A stretch of DNA of 52,397 nucleotides from Bryobacterales bacterium (GCA_903970295.1 CAJCHQ010000675.1:1-52397); one strand, 5' to 3'. Numbered from the stretch's first letter, positions 34,320 to 42,950 are shown. Notes: generated by a model from the sequence alone, not told the origin. A program made the numbers and translations.

Positions 34320-36056
34320 TTGATTCGGGTAGCAATTATCGGCGCCGGCCCCGCCGGATTTATGATGTTTAAGCGGCTTTCAAATTTAGGGGCGCGTGAA
34401 CTGCAAATAACCATGTTTGAAAAAGGGTCAAGCTTAGGCAGTGGCATGCCCTATAGTGAATTGGGCGCCGCCCGCGAGCACGTAACCAACGTCTCAGCCG
34501 ATGAATTGCCAGACATGAGCACTCCACTGGATGCCTGGATTAAATCCCTTCCTGATGACGTTTTAGACAAATTCGAGATCGAGCGTGACAGATTCCATCA
34601 GAAGAAAGTCGTTCCGCGTCTGCTTTTTGGAAAATATTTAGCAGACCAGTTTAAACATGAAATCGAAAGAGCACTGAAAATCGGGCTTTCAGTGCGCATT
34701 CACCAGAATACGGAAATCGTCGATGTCATCGATAATTTAATCGAGAAAAAGGTTTTAGTAGTTACAACGGCATCAGACACTTACACATTTGACCACGTCA
34801 TTATTTGTACCGGACATGACTGGAGAACCACACATGAAGGCGTAGTCGACGGTTATTTTGACTCTCCTTACCCGCCAAAAAAGTTAGAGAAAAGATTTGA
34901 CCACACTGTGGTGCTTCGGGGCAGCTCACTAACGGCCATCGATGCTGTTAAAACAGTGGCTAAAAATAACGGCGAATTTTTTTGGAAAGATGGCAAATAT
35001 ATGTTCAAGCCTGATAAAGAATCCTCTCGCTTCCTCATTGAGATGCACTCACGGGACGGCCTTCTACCTAGCCTTCGGGTTCATATGGAGGAACCGCATG
35101 TAGGGTCTAATTCTTTGATTGAACCCAATCTGATCGATCAAAACAGACAAACTAATGACGGATTTTTAGAGCTCAACTTTTTGTTCGAGGAGGGTTTTCT
35201 TAAGCCACTGAAGGAATCTTCGCCCGAGTTCTTTAACATGGTCGAGCATATGACGATCGAAGAATTCGTTGAAAAAATGATGTCATACCGGCAAAATTTT
35301 CCAGCCTTCGAGTTGTTAAAAAAAGAATATGCCCAATCGCTAGAATCTGTTCAAGAGCAAGAGAGCGTGCCATGGAAAGAGATGCTTGGTTCATTGAGCT
35401 TCGCAATGAACTACCCAGCAAAACATCTGTCTGCCGAAGACATGCTTCGTCTCCGCAAGCATCTGCTTCCGCTTATCTCCGTTGTGATTGCATTCATGCC
35501 ACAAAGCTCTTGTGAAACTCTTCTAGCTCTCCACGAGGCTGGCTGTCTGGTGCTGAAGTCAGACGGAAACGGTGGCAATGCGCGAGTCATTGACGGACAA
35601 ATTATCTACGAAGTTGAAGGTTCAGACGAGAAACAGTTTTGTACAACATTTATCAACTGCATCGGACAGGAACATTTCAACATTGACGATTTTCCATTCG
35701 TCTCCTTAGTCAAGGATAAGACGATCAGTGGCGCACGGCTTAGATTTCGCAACGTAGACGCGGCAAAATTATTGATAGCGGATGGTCACAAGGACATTGA
35801 AGAGATTAATGGGCAATACTTTTTGAAGGTACCAGGAATTGCTATCAACGACAACTTTGCAGTCATAAATGAAGCGAAGGAGCCAAATAATCGCTTATAT
35901 ATTATGGCCGTGCCTTATATTGGTGGTTTCAATCCAGACTACTCTGGCCTCGATTTTTGTGAACAAGCATCCAAACGCATAGTTGACGATCTCGCTGCTT
36001 TTTGCAAGATGAGTAAAAATAAGACTGACGATTGCCGCCGTTCTTGTATGGCGTGA
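34320..36056 (+). CDS. FAD/NAD(P)-binding protein (FAD_NAD_binding_9 / YdhS-like)
   Basis: A 578-residue protein that begins with a dinucleotide-binding fold (VAIIGAGPAGFMMF), has 'FEKGSSLGSGMPYS', a second site near 'DHVIICTGHDW' and 'VVLRGSSLTAIDAV', and ends with 'DYSGLDFCEQASKRIVDDL'. This layout matches the large FAD/NAD(P)-binding family typified by E. coli YdhS, whose reaction is unknown. TTG 34320 is the start: GGAGG lies 4 bases upstream and the glycine motif follows within 8 residues. The gene is visibly AT-richer than its neighbours, hinting at recent acquisition. Confidence 0.85.
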   Translation: MIRVAIIGAGPAGFMMFKRLSNLGARELQITMFEKGSSLGSGMPYSELGAAREHVTNVSADELPDMSTPLDAWIKSLPDDVLDKFEIERDRFHQKKVVPRLLFGKYLADQFKHEIERALKIGLSVRIHQNTEIVDVIDNLIEKKVLVVTTASDTYTFDHVIICTGHDWRTTHEGVVDGYFDSPYPPKKLEKRFDHTVVLRGSSLTAIDAVKTVAKNNGEFFWKDGKYMFKPDKESSRFLIEMHSRDGLLPSLRVHMEEPHVGSNSLIEPNLIDQNRQTNDGFLELNFLFEEGFLKPLKESSPEFFNMVEHMTIEEFVEKMMSYRQNFPAFELLKKEYAQSLESVQEQESVPWKEMLGSLSFAMNYPAKHLSAEDMLRLRKHLLPLISVVIAFMPQSSCETLLALHEAGCLVLKSDGNGGNARVIDGQIIYEVEGSDEKQFCTTFINCIGQEHFNIDDFPFVSLVKDKTISGARLRFRNVDAAKLLIADGHKDIEEINGQYFLKVPGIAINDNFAVINEAKEPNNRLYIMAVPYIGGFNPDYSGLDFCEQASKRIVDDLAAFCKMSKNKTDDCRRSCMA

Positions 36057-36123
36057 TCAAGCAACTGGCTCCGAACCAAAATCTCGTCACGTTGTTGTGT
36101 CTGTGCTGCGCAAAGCGCTGCAA

Positions 36124-37161
36124 TCAATCGATCTTTGAAAACCTGAATGAAATGCCGCGCGCCTTCAAAGCCTTTTCTATGGCTGGTAGTGCCATGCGAG
36201 TGGCCGCTTCCCCTGCAGCCAGGGCTCGGACCGCATCTTCCCTCTTTGAAGAAAGAAGTCCTATGCCGTCCACATCCGGATGAATTACAACATCGGCGGT
36301 GACCAAGTCCTGATAGTCGGTTTTCGCTAACTCGAGCGACACCAATCTTGCCGCGACACTACCCAATTTTCTGAATGTCTTGGCAGGCTGTTCGTGAAAT
36401 CGCTCATCGACGTCCACCGCTATGACAAAATCTGCGTTCAAAGCTGTGCGAACCTGATTTACAGGGACGTTAGACATGACTCCTCCATCCACAAACAACT
36501 GATCGTTTATTGATACCGGAGACCTTAATTCAGGTACCGCGGAGCTAGCCTCCATAGCGTAGACCAAGTTGCCCTTTGATAGAGCGTACGGATGGCCGTC
36601 CACCAGATTTAGTGCCACTGCGCAAAACGGAATATCTAAGTCCTGAATATTTTTGTTCGATCCAATGTGCTTGCAGAGAAACTTTCGAAACGCCGTCCCT
36701 TTATAAAGCCCGTCATATGAGTTTTTTCCGACACCTACTGAGTGAAGTAACAAACCGACAGGAGCCGTTATGATCTCCAGGCTTAGCGGTTCGGACATAA
36801 AGGCTTTCATTATTGAGCGATCGCGGAAGAGTTCTTCTAGTGAAGTGATCGGAACTCCGGCATCGAACATTCCGCCGACGATCGCGCCCATGCTTGTCCC
36901 AGCAATGCAATCAATTGGCACACCAGCTTCAACTAGAACCTTTAGCGCGCCTACATGGGCAGCTCCTCGGGCGCCACCACCACCAAGTGCTACGCCGACT
37001 CTGGTTGTCACTCGTTGACCAACCGGTCGACCTATGCGCGATGTCGGCTCCGCCATATCTAATGCGGGTGCAGCAACCTTTTGTCCCGAAGGCGTTTCGT
37101 GCTCATTTTGGGCCACGCCGACGCTCGGCAGAATGGATAGGGCCAAGCTTACGAGCAACAT
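36124..37161 (-). CDS. Secreted patatin-like phospholipase (RssA-like)
   Basis: A 345-residue patatin with oxyanion strand GGGGARGAAHVG, nucleophile elbow GTSMGA and catalytic Asp in VDGGVMSNVP. The N-terminus (LLVSLALSILPSVGVAQ) is the hydrophobic part of a signal peptide. From ATG 37161 the peptide lacks the usual basic n-region and no ribosome-binding site is present. Eleven codons upstream, an in-frame ATC at 37194 is preceded by AAGGAG at 7 bases and would supply MIRKAS, completing the signal peptide, so the true start may be there. RssA-type patatins hydrolyse phospholipids. Confidence 0.9.
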   Translation of the reverse strand: MLLVSLALSILPSVGVAQNEHETPSGQKVAAPALDMAEPTSRIGRPVGQRVTTRVGVALGGGGARGAAHVGALKVLVEAGVPIDCIAGTSMGAIVGGMFDAGVPITSLEELFRDRSIMKAFMSEPLSLEIITAPVGLLLHSVGVGKNSYDGLYKGTAFRKFLCKHIGSNKNIQDLDIPFCAVALNLVDGHPYALSKGNLVYAMEASSAVPELRSPVSINDQLFVDGGVMSNVPVNQVRTALNADFVIAVDVDERFHEQPAKTFRKLGSVAARLVSLELAKTDYQDLVTADVVIHPDVDGIGLLSSKREDAVRALAAGEAATRMALPAIEKALKARGISFRFSKID

Positions 37162-37339
37162 TAAAGAAATCTGAGGAACCGAAGCTTTTCTGATGACGTG
37201 ACTCCTTGCATCCCGGACGCACCGATGACTGCAAGTAAGGCAGCGAGGCAGTTACACAATCAACGGTTAGAATTGTACGTCTTCTGAGGCTCGCGAACAG
37301 GGTGTAAAGTTTTAGAAAACCCTAGGTTCCCGTTGCATT

Positions 37340-37420
37340 CATTTGGCCGCTGTGCCGTTCATAGACTCCGCTTAATGGCACCAGTTGTGGTGCAACTCGG
37401 GGCCCTGTACGCCGCTTACG
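37340..37420 (+). pseudogene. Relic of a patatin-like gene
   Basis: GGCACCAGTTGTGGTGC at 37377-37393 is identical to 32743-32759, the codons for the GTSCGA nucleophile elbow of the patatin at 32497. Similarity extends on both sides (CATAGAC upstream; GGxCCCTGTACGCCGC matching the GALYAAG codons downstream) with a small deletion that breaks the frame. The piece is too short and too disrupted to be expressed. Confidence 0.65.
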
Positions 37421-37463
37421 CGCATCTTGCCTTTGACCCCCCCGCAACAAATGGCTCGGCTTT

Positions 37464-37600
37464 TCATGATTGTGAGATGGATCTAAATACCGACTATATA
37501 TGTAAATGAGCATTTTACATTTTCATCTCATGAGTTACGGAAAATCAAACTAAAAGTCGGCTTTCGTGGTTGTAACACGTCGCCGCCCACAGTTGAAATG
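37464..37600 (+). pseudogene. Internally deleted relic of the heptad-proline gene
   Basis: From 37530 the sequence matches the first ~15 codons of the gene at 37821 (ATGAGT..., then AAGTCGGCTTTCGTGGTTGT identical at 37554-37573 and 37845-37864), but codon 8 is a TAA stop. Just after, CGCCCACAGT (37584-37593) matches sequence just beyond the 3' end of the intact gene (38780-38789), so almost the whole coding body seems to be deleted. Upstream, TCATGATTGTGAGAT (37464-37478) matches 37698-37712 in the intact gene's leader. Confidence 0.6.
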
Positions 37601-37697
37601 GCAGTAAATGTGGTGGCAAGCCGTGCACTATTTCAAGTCAGACACGTTGGTAGGATCGTGCGTGCAGTGACCGGGTGGATCAAAAGCTACCGCGCTC

Positions 37698-37820
37698 TCA
37701 TGATTGTGAGATCGCTCTAAGTAGCTACCGCTCATGAGTATTTGTTAGGCAAATTCGGCGCGTGCCGACCTATTTATGCTTTAGCATTAGGGCAGCATTT
37801 GATCATTTTTCATTTTTGTC
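37698..37820 (+). promoter_or_regulatory. Leader of the heptad-proline gene, shared with the relic
   Basis: Contains TCATGATTGTGAGAT, conserved with the relic copy, centred on the small dyad TCTCA/TGAGA, and a copy of GGCAGCATTTG (37791-37801). Conservation of this block in both copies suggests it belonged to the duplicated unit. No clear ribosome-binding site is seen before ATG 37821. Confidence 0.35.
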
Positions 37821-38771
37821 ATGAGTCATAGAAAATCAATGTACAAGTCGGCTTTCGTGGTTGTTTCGTCAGCACTTTGTTGTTCGTTCCCAGCGCTTGC
37901 TGATGGTAACCGAGACGCCCTCGGTGGGCCCGACCAACCCGTGGCAGATAAGGTCAAATCGCAGGCGCGACCTGAAACTCAACAAAAAGCTACAAGCCAG
38001 CGGCGTGCCGGCTTCATGCAGCGGGTGCTCGCTCCCGTAACTGAATTGCAATCGCAGAGCATCAGCTTAGAGGAACAAATTGCTAGGCTAAAGAAGCCAA
38101 TTGAAGAGCTGCATCCTGCAGTGCTTAAATTGCACGACCGGGTCCTCGGTGTCGAAGATCAAATCGGCGGATTGCAGCAAAACATGGTTAGCATTAGGGA
38201 TGAGCTTGCTAGTGTTCATGGTGATATTGCTTCTGTTAGTAAACAGATAACCAGTCTGGAAAAGCCTATCTCAGCTCTCAACGAGCCGGTTTCCAGACTG
38301 TATCAACCCCTGAACGAGATGAGCGCGCCAGTTAGAAACCTATGCCGACTCCTGGCAGATGTCGGACAACCTCTGAGTGCTTTACGCCGCGACATAGATA
38401 GACTGCGTGATCAGATTACGGAGCTTAAAAAACCGATCGTGGCGCTAAGTGAGCCGGTTGCAGAATTGAAATCACCAATTAAAGACATGAAGGCGCCCGT
38501 GATTGGTATGCGCAACGACCTGGTGGAGCTGCGAGCTGAAATTCGCGATCTCAAGTCTGAAGTGAATTCGGTCACGAGTTGTCTGTTTGTGGCAACATTG
38601 ATATCCGGACTTTTGCTCGTTGTCGGTCTGCCGGTCGCGATTATAGCGTTACTCGATGCGCGGAAACGCAACCGGGCTAGCGAACTTAGTCGCTTTGATA
38701 AAAGCCTGTTCCGTAATCAGGTTGAACGGCAGCCACCAGCGCCGGTACTAGAGCCTGAAGTACGGGATTAA
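37821..38771 (+). CDS. Secreted, C-terminally anchored heptad-repeat protein with register-locked prolines
   Basis: A 316-residue protein: signal peptide (MYKSAFVVVSSALCCSFPALA, cut before DG), a long heptad region (~65-250), one transmembrane helix (~253-278) and a basic cytoplasmic tail (DARKRNRA). Prolines at 72, 93, 149, 156, 163, 170, 184, 205, 212, 219 and 226 all fall at the same heptad position, each followed by Ile, Val or Leu, as in ISALNEPVSRLYQPLNEM. Hydrophobic residues repeat at the coiled-coil positions. I recognise no family. Topology would be outside N-terminus, inside C-terminus. A decayed tandem copy lies just upstream. Confidence 0.8.
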   Translation: MSHRKSMYKSAFVVVSSALCCSFPALADGNRDALGGPDQPVADKVKSQARPETQQKATSQRRAGFMQRVLAPVTELQSQSISLEEQIARLKKPIEELHPAVLKLHDRVLGVEDQIGGLQQNMVSIRDELASVHGDIASVSKQITSLEKPISALNEPVSRLYQPLNEMSAPVRNLCRLLADVGQPLSALRRDIDRLRDQITELKKPIVALSEPVAELKSPIKDMKAPVIGMRNDLVELRAEIRDLKSEVNSVTSCLFVATLISGLLLVVGLPVAIIALLDARKRNRASELSRFDKSLFRNQVERQPPAPVLEPEVRD

Positions 38772-38953
38772 CTCATTGTCGCCCACAGTCGAGACGGCCT
38801 GTCCTCAATTATGGGTATTGCGGAGTTGCGGCGTTAGCTAGCAGTTGCCAATGCAGACAACACGGTTCATAATAACAGGGTCGAAGAACTATCGAAAGCT
38901 CGTAGCGGCCTACTTTGCCCAACGTGAGCTGTCGTCCTCAGAAAGGAACAACA

Positions 38954-39520
38954 ATGCCCACCACAAGTAAAGCAAAATCTAAGGAACCAAAAGCTGCCTT
39001 AGGCGTTGATTCCACTGATGTCACGCAAATCTTGCATCAGGATCATCAACTCGTAAGTGAGTTATTTTTCCAATATAGCGGACTGGAAGAAGACGATAAC
39101 GTAGGGAAAAATCAGTTGGTCAAGCGGATTATAAAAGAGCTGACGGCACACGCCAAAGTTGAAGGAGAGCTTGTCTATCCAGCCGTCCGTGAAGTCGACA
39201 ATGATTCCGCAGATTTAATGGATGAAGCTGACACTGAGCACCACGTAGTCAAATTTCTCTTGTCTGAGCTTAGCGAGATGGAAGCGGGAGACGACCACTT
39301 TGATTCTAAGGTAAGCGTTCTAGCCGAATTAGTGAAACATCACGTTCAAGAAGAAGAGAAAGAGATTTTCGAAGCTCTGCGGAAATCTGAGCTTGATTTG
39401 CACGATATGGGACGAGGGGTTCTCTCCCGCAAAGCAGAACTTCTGAAAGGTCCGTCACTACCTGATGGTATGACTCTCATCACTAGCAGCAGACCAGCAG
39501 CAAAGAATAAGAAGAAATAG
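38954..39520 (+). CDS. Hemerythrin HHE cation-binding domain protein
   Basis: 188 residues, paralogue of 1737-2285 with the same ligand pattern (HQDHQLVSELFFQY, HAKVEGELVYPAVR, EHHVVKFLLSEL, KHHVQEEEKEIFEAL), including 'LMDEADTEHHVVK' and 'GDDHFDSKVSVL'. The tail is again basic (SSRPAAKNKKK). Probably di-iron, binding O2 or NO. ATG 38954 has AAAGGA 6 bases upstream; the ORF from 38915 would add 13 unrelated residues. Confidence 0.88.
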   Translation: MPTTSKAKSKEPKAALGVDSTDVTQILHQDHQLVSELFFQYSGLEEDDNVGKNQLVKRIIKELTAHAKVEGELVYPAVREVDNDSADLMDEADTEHHVVKFLLSELSEMEAGDDHFDSKVSVLAELVKHHVQEEEKEIFEALRKSELDLHDMGRGVLSRKAELLKGPSLPDGMTLITSSRPAAKNKKK

Positions 39521-39608
39521 CTGGCGCCGTGGGAGGGGCTAACGCAAACATTCGTCTATAAGCTTTCTGTCGTTCTCATCTTCCATAGTGACCAGAATTT
39601 TGCTGACA

Positions 39609-40046
39609 CTATTCACCGTTTCCCTGAAAACTTACTTCAGTTGCGTGGTCTTCCGCGGGCAGCAACGAATCGATTAATTTGCGAAATTCGTCGGAATCGA
39701 AGGTTTCCATAGTTATGTACATCGTTGCACCCAACATGCGTGCTGACGTCCTGATACCATCTTCAAAATACTTCGCTTTATTCGTTGGCTGAGAACTGAA
39801 AAGAACAAATGGCGTGCTTTTCGTTGAGGGATTTTTTTTGACCCAACGCAGGAAGTCAAAAACATTGCCACCATTTTCTAGATGGACGTCAGAAATGATC
39901 AGGTCTACGTGCTTATTGGTTAGCACTGAAATAGCGTGACTGAAGTTCCTAGACTCGACAACTTCATGTCCAGATAGTTTCAGGCTAGACGTGACTTGAT
40001 GAGCATTGCCATCGTCTTCGTGTAACGCTAAAACCAACGCATGCAC
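39609..40046 (-). CDS. Degenerate response-regulator receiver protein
   Basis: A 145-residue stand-alone receiver. The acidic pair appears as HEDDG, the phospho-acceptor Asp in LIISDVHLENGG and Ser in LFSSQP, but the conserved Lys-Pro after the fifth strand is replaced (YITMETFD), so phospho-signalling may be altered. No output domain. No kinase gene is adjacent. Confidence 0.8.
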   Translation of the reverse strand: MHALVLALHEDDGNAHQVTSSLKLSGHEVVESRNFSHAISVLTNKHVDLIISDVHLENGGNVFDFLRWVKKNPSTKSTPFVLFSSQPTNKAKYFEDGIRTSARMLGATMYITMETFDSDEFRKLIDSLLPAEDHATEVSFQGNGE

Positions 40047-40390
40047 TGTTTCACCCCGCTGTTGAACAAACAGACAAGGTGAATTAACGGCTATTCTTCG
40101 CGACTACATTGCCCGTGAATGGCCCGATCTACATACCTATCATCGCATAGATGCCGAGATAATGCCGGTTAATCATGCCATCCGCTCGCTCGCTGGCCGG
40201 CAGACGTAAGCCTACTCCGCACTATCAGGATCGTTAATGTTTCGCCGGCGCGTCGATGAATGGACAAGAGTGTCGGTGCACGGCTCTTGTTTCTTGATCG
40301 GTGGGACTTCTCGGGGCTGTCATAGCGTCTTTTTCTATAATATCAACCTTGGTATGATCATTTGGCGTCTTTCAGCACGGGTGGCAGCAT
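40047..40390. other. Intergenic region with hairpin and possible gene fragment
   Basis: The frame 40069-40209 is open and ends in a stop (…EWPDLHTYHRIDAEIMP…), reading like the tail of a protein, but no start codon fits. ACAAGAG/CTCTTGT (40264-40290) is a 7-bp inverted repeat. TATAAT at 40336-40341 could be a -10 box for the MBL gene, without a good -35. A third GGCAGCATTTG copy covers the TTG start at 40391. Confidence 0.35.
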
Positions 40391-41275
40391 TTGAAATTCG
40401 GTGATTTTGAACTATCTATAATTCGCGAATGTACTTACAAGCTCGACGGGGGCGCCATGTTCGGCGTTGTGCCGAAGACGCTCTGGCACAAGCTTTCGCC
40501 AGCAGACGACGCTAATCGCATAGTTTTATCCTGTAACTTACTGCTGATCGACACTGGCAGTAAGCGCGTTCTCGTGGACACAGGCATGGGCGATCGCTGG
40601 GAGTCTCGCGAGCGTGAACGCTACGATGTGCACACCAATGTGGATTTTGAAAATGTAGTTGCCGAAGTCGGTTTGACCAATGACGACATTGATGCGGTGA
40701 TAATTTCCCATCTTCATTTCGATCATGCCGGAGGCGCCACTCGTATGGTTGGTGGCAAAGTGGTGCCAACCTTTCCGAAGGCTAAATATTATTCTCAACG
40801 AGGCGAGTGGGAATTTGCGCACAACGCAAATGCTCGGGCGCGTGCGAGCTATCGACCCGACGACTTCGAACCATTGCACGAGCATGGCGTACTTGAATTA
40901 ATCGAAGGAGATACCGAGATAGTTCCGGGTGTGTGGGCTCGGTTGACTGGTGGGCATACGAGTCACCATCAAGTGATCACTTTCGAATCCGGCGGCAATA
41001 AAGGTGTTTTCTTCGCCGATATCATGCCGACCAAGAGCCACGTGTCGCCACCGTGGGTGATGGGCTACGATCACTATCCGCTGGCTAGTTGTGATATCAA
41101 ATCTGAATATCTGGCTAAGGCCGCCGCTGAAAACTGGTTAGTGGTGTTCGACCATGAAATGGGTGTTCCCTGGGGCCACATCAAAACGACCGGCACCGGC
41201 AAGTTCGAATTCATTCCCCTTGTCGAACAGACTCTGGAGCATCGCTCGGCGCTGGCTCATTCTGCCCAGTCATAA
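40391..41275 (+). CDS. MBL-fold metallohydrolase (YtnP/AHL-lactonase-like)
   Basis: A 294-residue metallo-beta-lactamase-fold enzyme with the dizinc motif HLHFDHAGG (around residue 107), His in GGHTSHH, Asp in FFADIMPT and the final His in VFDHEM. Overall plan matches the YtnP/quorum-quenching lactonase group, but homologues act on many substrates. TTG 40391 is the only usable start (in-frame stop 33 bases upstream), with GGGTGG at 40379-40384. No signal peptide. Confidence 0.88.
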   Translation: MKFGDFELSIIRECTYKLDGGAMFGVVPKTLWHKLSPADDANRIVLSCNLLLIDTGSKRVLVDTGMGDRWESRERERYDVHTNVDFENVVAEVGLTNDDIDAVIISHLHFDHAGGATRMVGGKVVPTFPKAKYYSQRGEWEFAHNANARARASYRPDDFEPLHEHGVLELIEGDTEIVPGVWARLTGGHTSHHQVITFESGGNKGVFFADIMPTKSHVSPPWVMGYDHYPLASCDIKSEYLAKAAAENWLVVFDHEMGVPWGHIKTTGTGKFEFIPLVEQTLEHRSALAHSAQS

Positions 41276-41450
41276 CTTAGTGAATTCGACCTCGAAACAG
41301 GCGAAGCGCATTCTAGCAGTTTGAAAAGCTGATAGATTGATTAAGGCGCAACCGTTCGTTCCGGCGATAGTCTAGGGTGGAATTAATAAGACAAGTCGCG
41401 ATCAAAGCATCCGCACCCTCCGAATCATCACAAAACCTGGAGAAAACCCG

Positions 41451-42926
41451 ATGTCGAACGATTTGCCAGCTTTCCTGCCGAAGGATGCACCTTCGACTAT
41501 TTTGGATCTGAGCCATTCACTGTCGCCGAATTCGTTGGGCAGTCTGGACCAGATTTTTGGTACGGTGACTTTCAAGCCGGTGGTCGTCATTTTGCCCAAA
41601 GATTATGTCTGTTCGGACGCACAACAGCTGACAATTGATCTTGCCCGCACTTGGGGTTTAGAGGGGGCCGGCAAAAACCTCCTACTGGTCGTCGACCTCA
41701 AAGGCCATAAAGTCCGTGCGCACGGTTCGCCCGAATTAAATCAAGCTGGAATAAGCAGCGATTTTATTACGAACTCGTTGATTCCCAACCAATTTGTGCC
41801 GTACATGAGGCAAGGAGATCTAGCTAGCGCGATTCGACTGACAGTTCTCGAAGTCAATCGCAAACAAACAGAGTCTGCATCGACCGCCCCGGCTCGGAAC
41901 ACGTTAGTCGGTACGAGCGCCAGTAGTGTCGCCACCACAAGTAGTGCTTCCTCAACGAGCAATTCCAATATAACAGTGATTCCACTTTCGGCAATAGCGT
42001 TGATAATATTGATACCTTTGGCAATAGCGGTGATCGTCAAGTTTTTCAGTCTTGTTAGCAAAAGATCGAACAACCGCTCTGCCTATAATGATCTAGTGCT
42101 GATCCTGGATAATTTATATGCCAAAGCCGACCAGTTGGGACAAGCCGCCGACTTTCTTAACCCTGCTGACGACGCCGTCTTGTCTCACCAGATCGCTGAT
42201 TTTTTCGCCCAGCTAGCTACTCTGCAAAAGGCGCAAGGGCAGCTGGAAGCTTTGCTGCCAGGCAATTTCTACCATCCTGAGAGCGTCACCAGCGCCATGT
42301 CACAGTGCGAGAGGTATGCTAACAAATTGTACATGACAGTCACAATTCTTCTGCCGAAAGTGAATGCTGGAACCGGTACTGTCGATACCTATGAGCCGGA
42401 ATCGAAAATTGATACAGACACTGCCGAGACTGCCTTTGAGTCGTCAGCAATTTCTGAACTGACACCGAGTGCAGCTGCAACCCCGTCTGTAAAAGCCATT
42501 GCCAGCACCGCTGGCGGTGGCGTAATTTATCGCTCACCTAAATGGATTACAGAACCCGCATATACTCGTCGCGTCAATAATGACGGACTGGCTGACATTC
42601 GTGACTACTGGGCCATCGCAGATACTTCTGAAATGTACTCGCCAAGCCGTTACCGTGGCAATGACAGTGATACATTTTCATCGCCTGGCTCCTCTTCATT
42701 CGACTCAGCAAGTCATTCCAACAATAGCTCGAGAAGCAGCGATGGCGGCGGTGGGTGGAAGAGCGTCTCGGGCGACAGTTCCCATCTGCACGGTTCAAGG
42801 TCCAATTCCAGCAGTGATGGTGGCGGTGATTGGGGGTGGGGTTCAAGCTCGGAGGGCGGCTCGAGCTCAGACAGTGGCTCTAGTTCGGACAGTGGTTCGA
42901 GCAGCGATGGTGGCGGTAGCTGGTAA
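41451..42926 (+). CDS. TPM-domain membrane protein with Ser/Gly-rich tail
   Basis: A 491-residue protein: N-terminal TPM domain (about 15-140; PVVVILPKDYVC, NLLLVVDLKGHKVRAHG), a membrane helix (VIPLSAIALIILIPLAIAVI, ~178-198), a helical region, and a C-terminal low-complexity tail ending in SSSDSGSSSDGGGSW, as in YgcG/Psb32 relatives. Psb32 of photosynthetic organisms aids photosystem repair; other members are of unknown role. Unlike many relatives there is no N-terminal signal peptide, so the topology is unclear. Confidence 0.82.
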   Translation: MSNDLPAFLPKDAPSTILDLSHSLSPNSLGSLDQIFGTVTFKPVVVILPKDYVCSDAQQLTIDLARTWGLEGAGKNLLLVVDLKGHKVRAHGSPELNQAGISSDFITNSLIPNQFVPYMRQGDLASAIRLTVLEVNRKQTESASTAPARNTLVGTSASSVATTSSASSTSNSNITVIPLSAIALIILIPLAIAVIVKFFSLVSKRSNNRSAYNDLVLILDNLYAKADQLGQAADFLNPADDAVLSHQIADFFAQLATLQKAQGQLEALLPGNFYHPESVTSAMSQCERYANKLYMTVTILLPKVNAGTGTVDTYEPESKIDTDTAETAFESSAISELTPSAAATPSVKAIASTAGGGVIYRSPKWITEPAYTRRVNNDGLADIRDYWAIADTSEMYSPSRYRGNDSDTFSSPGSSSFDSASHSNNSSRSSDGGGGWKSVSGDSSHLHGSRSNSSSDGGGDWGWGSSSEGGSSSDSGSSSDSGSSSDGGGSW

Positions 42927-42950
42927 TCTTCGGATTTTGGTGACGATTGC

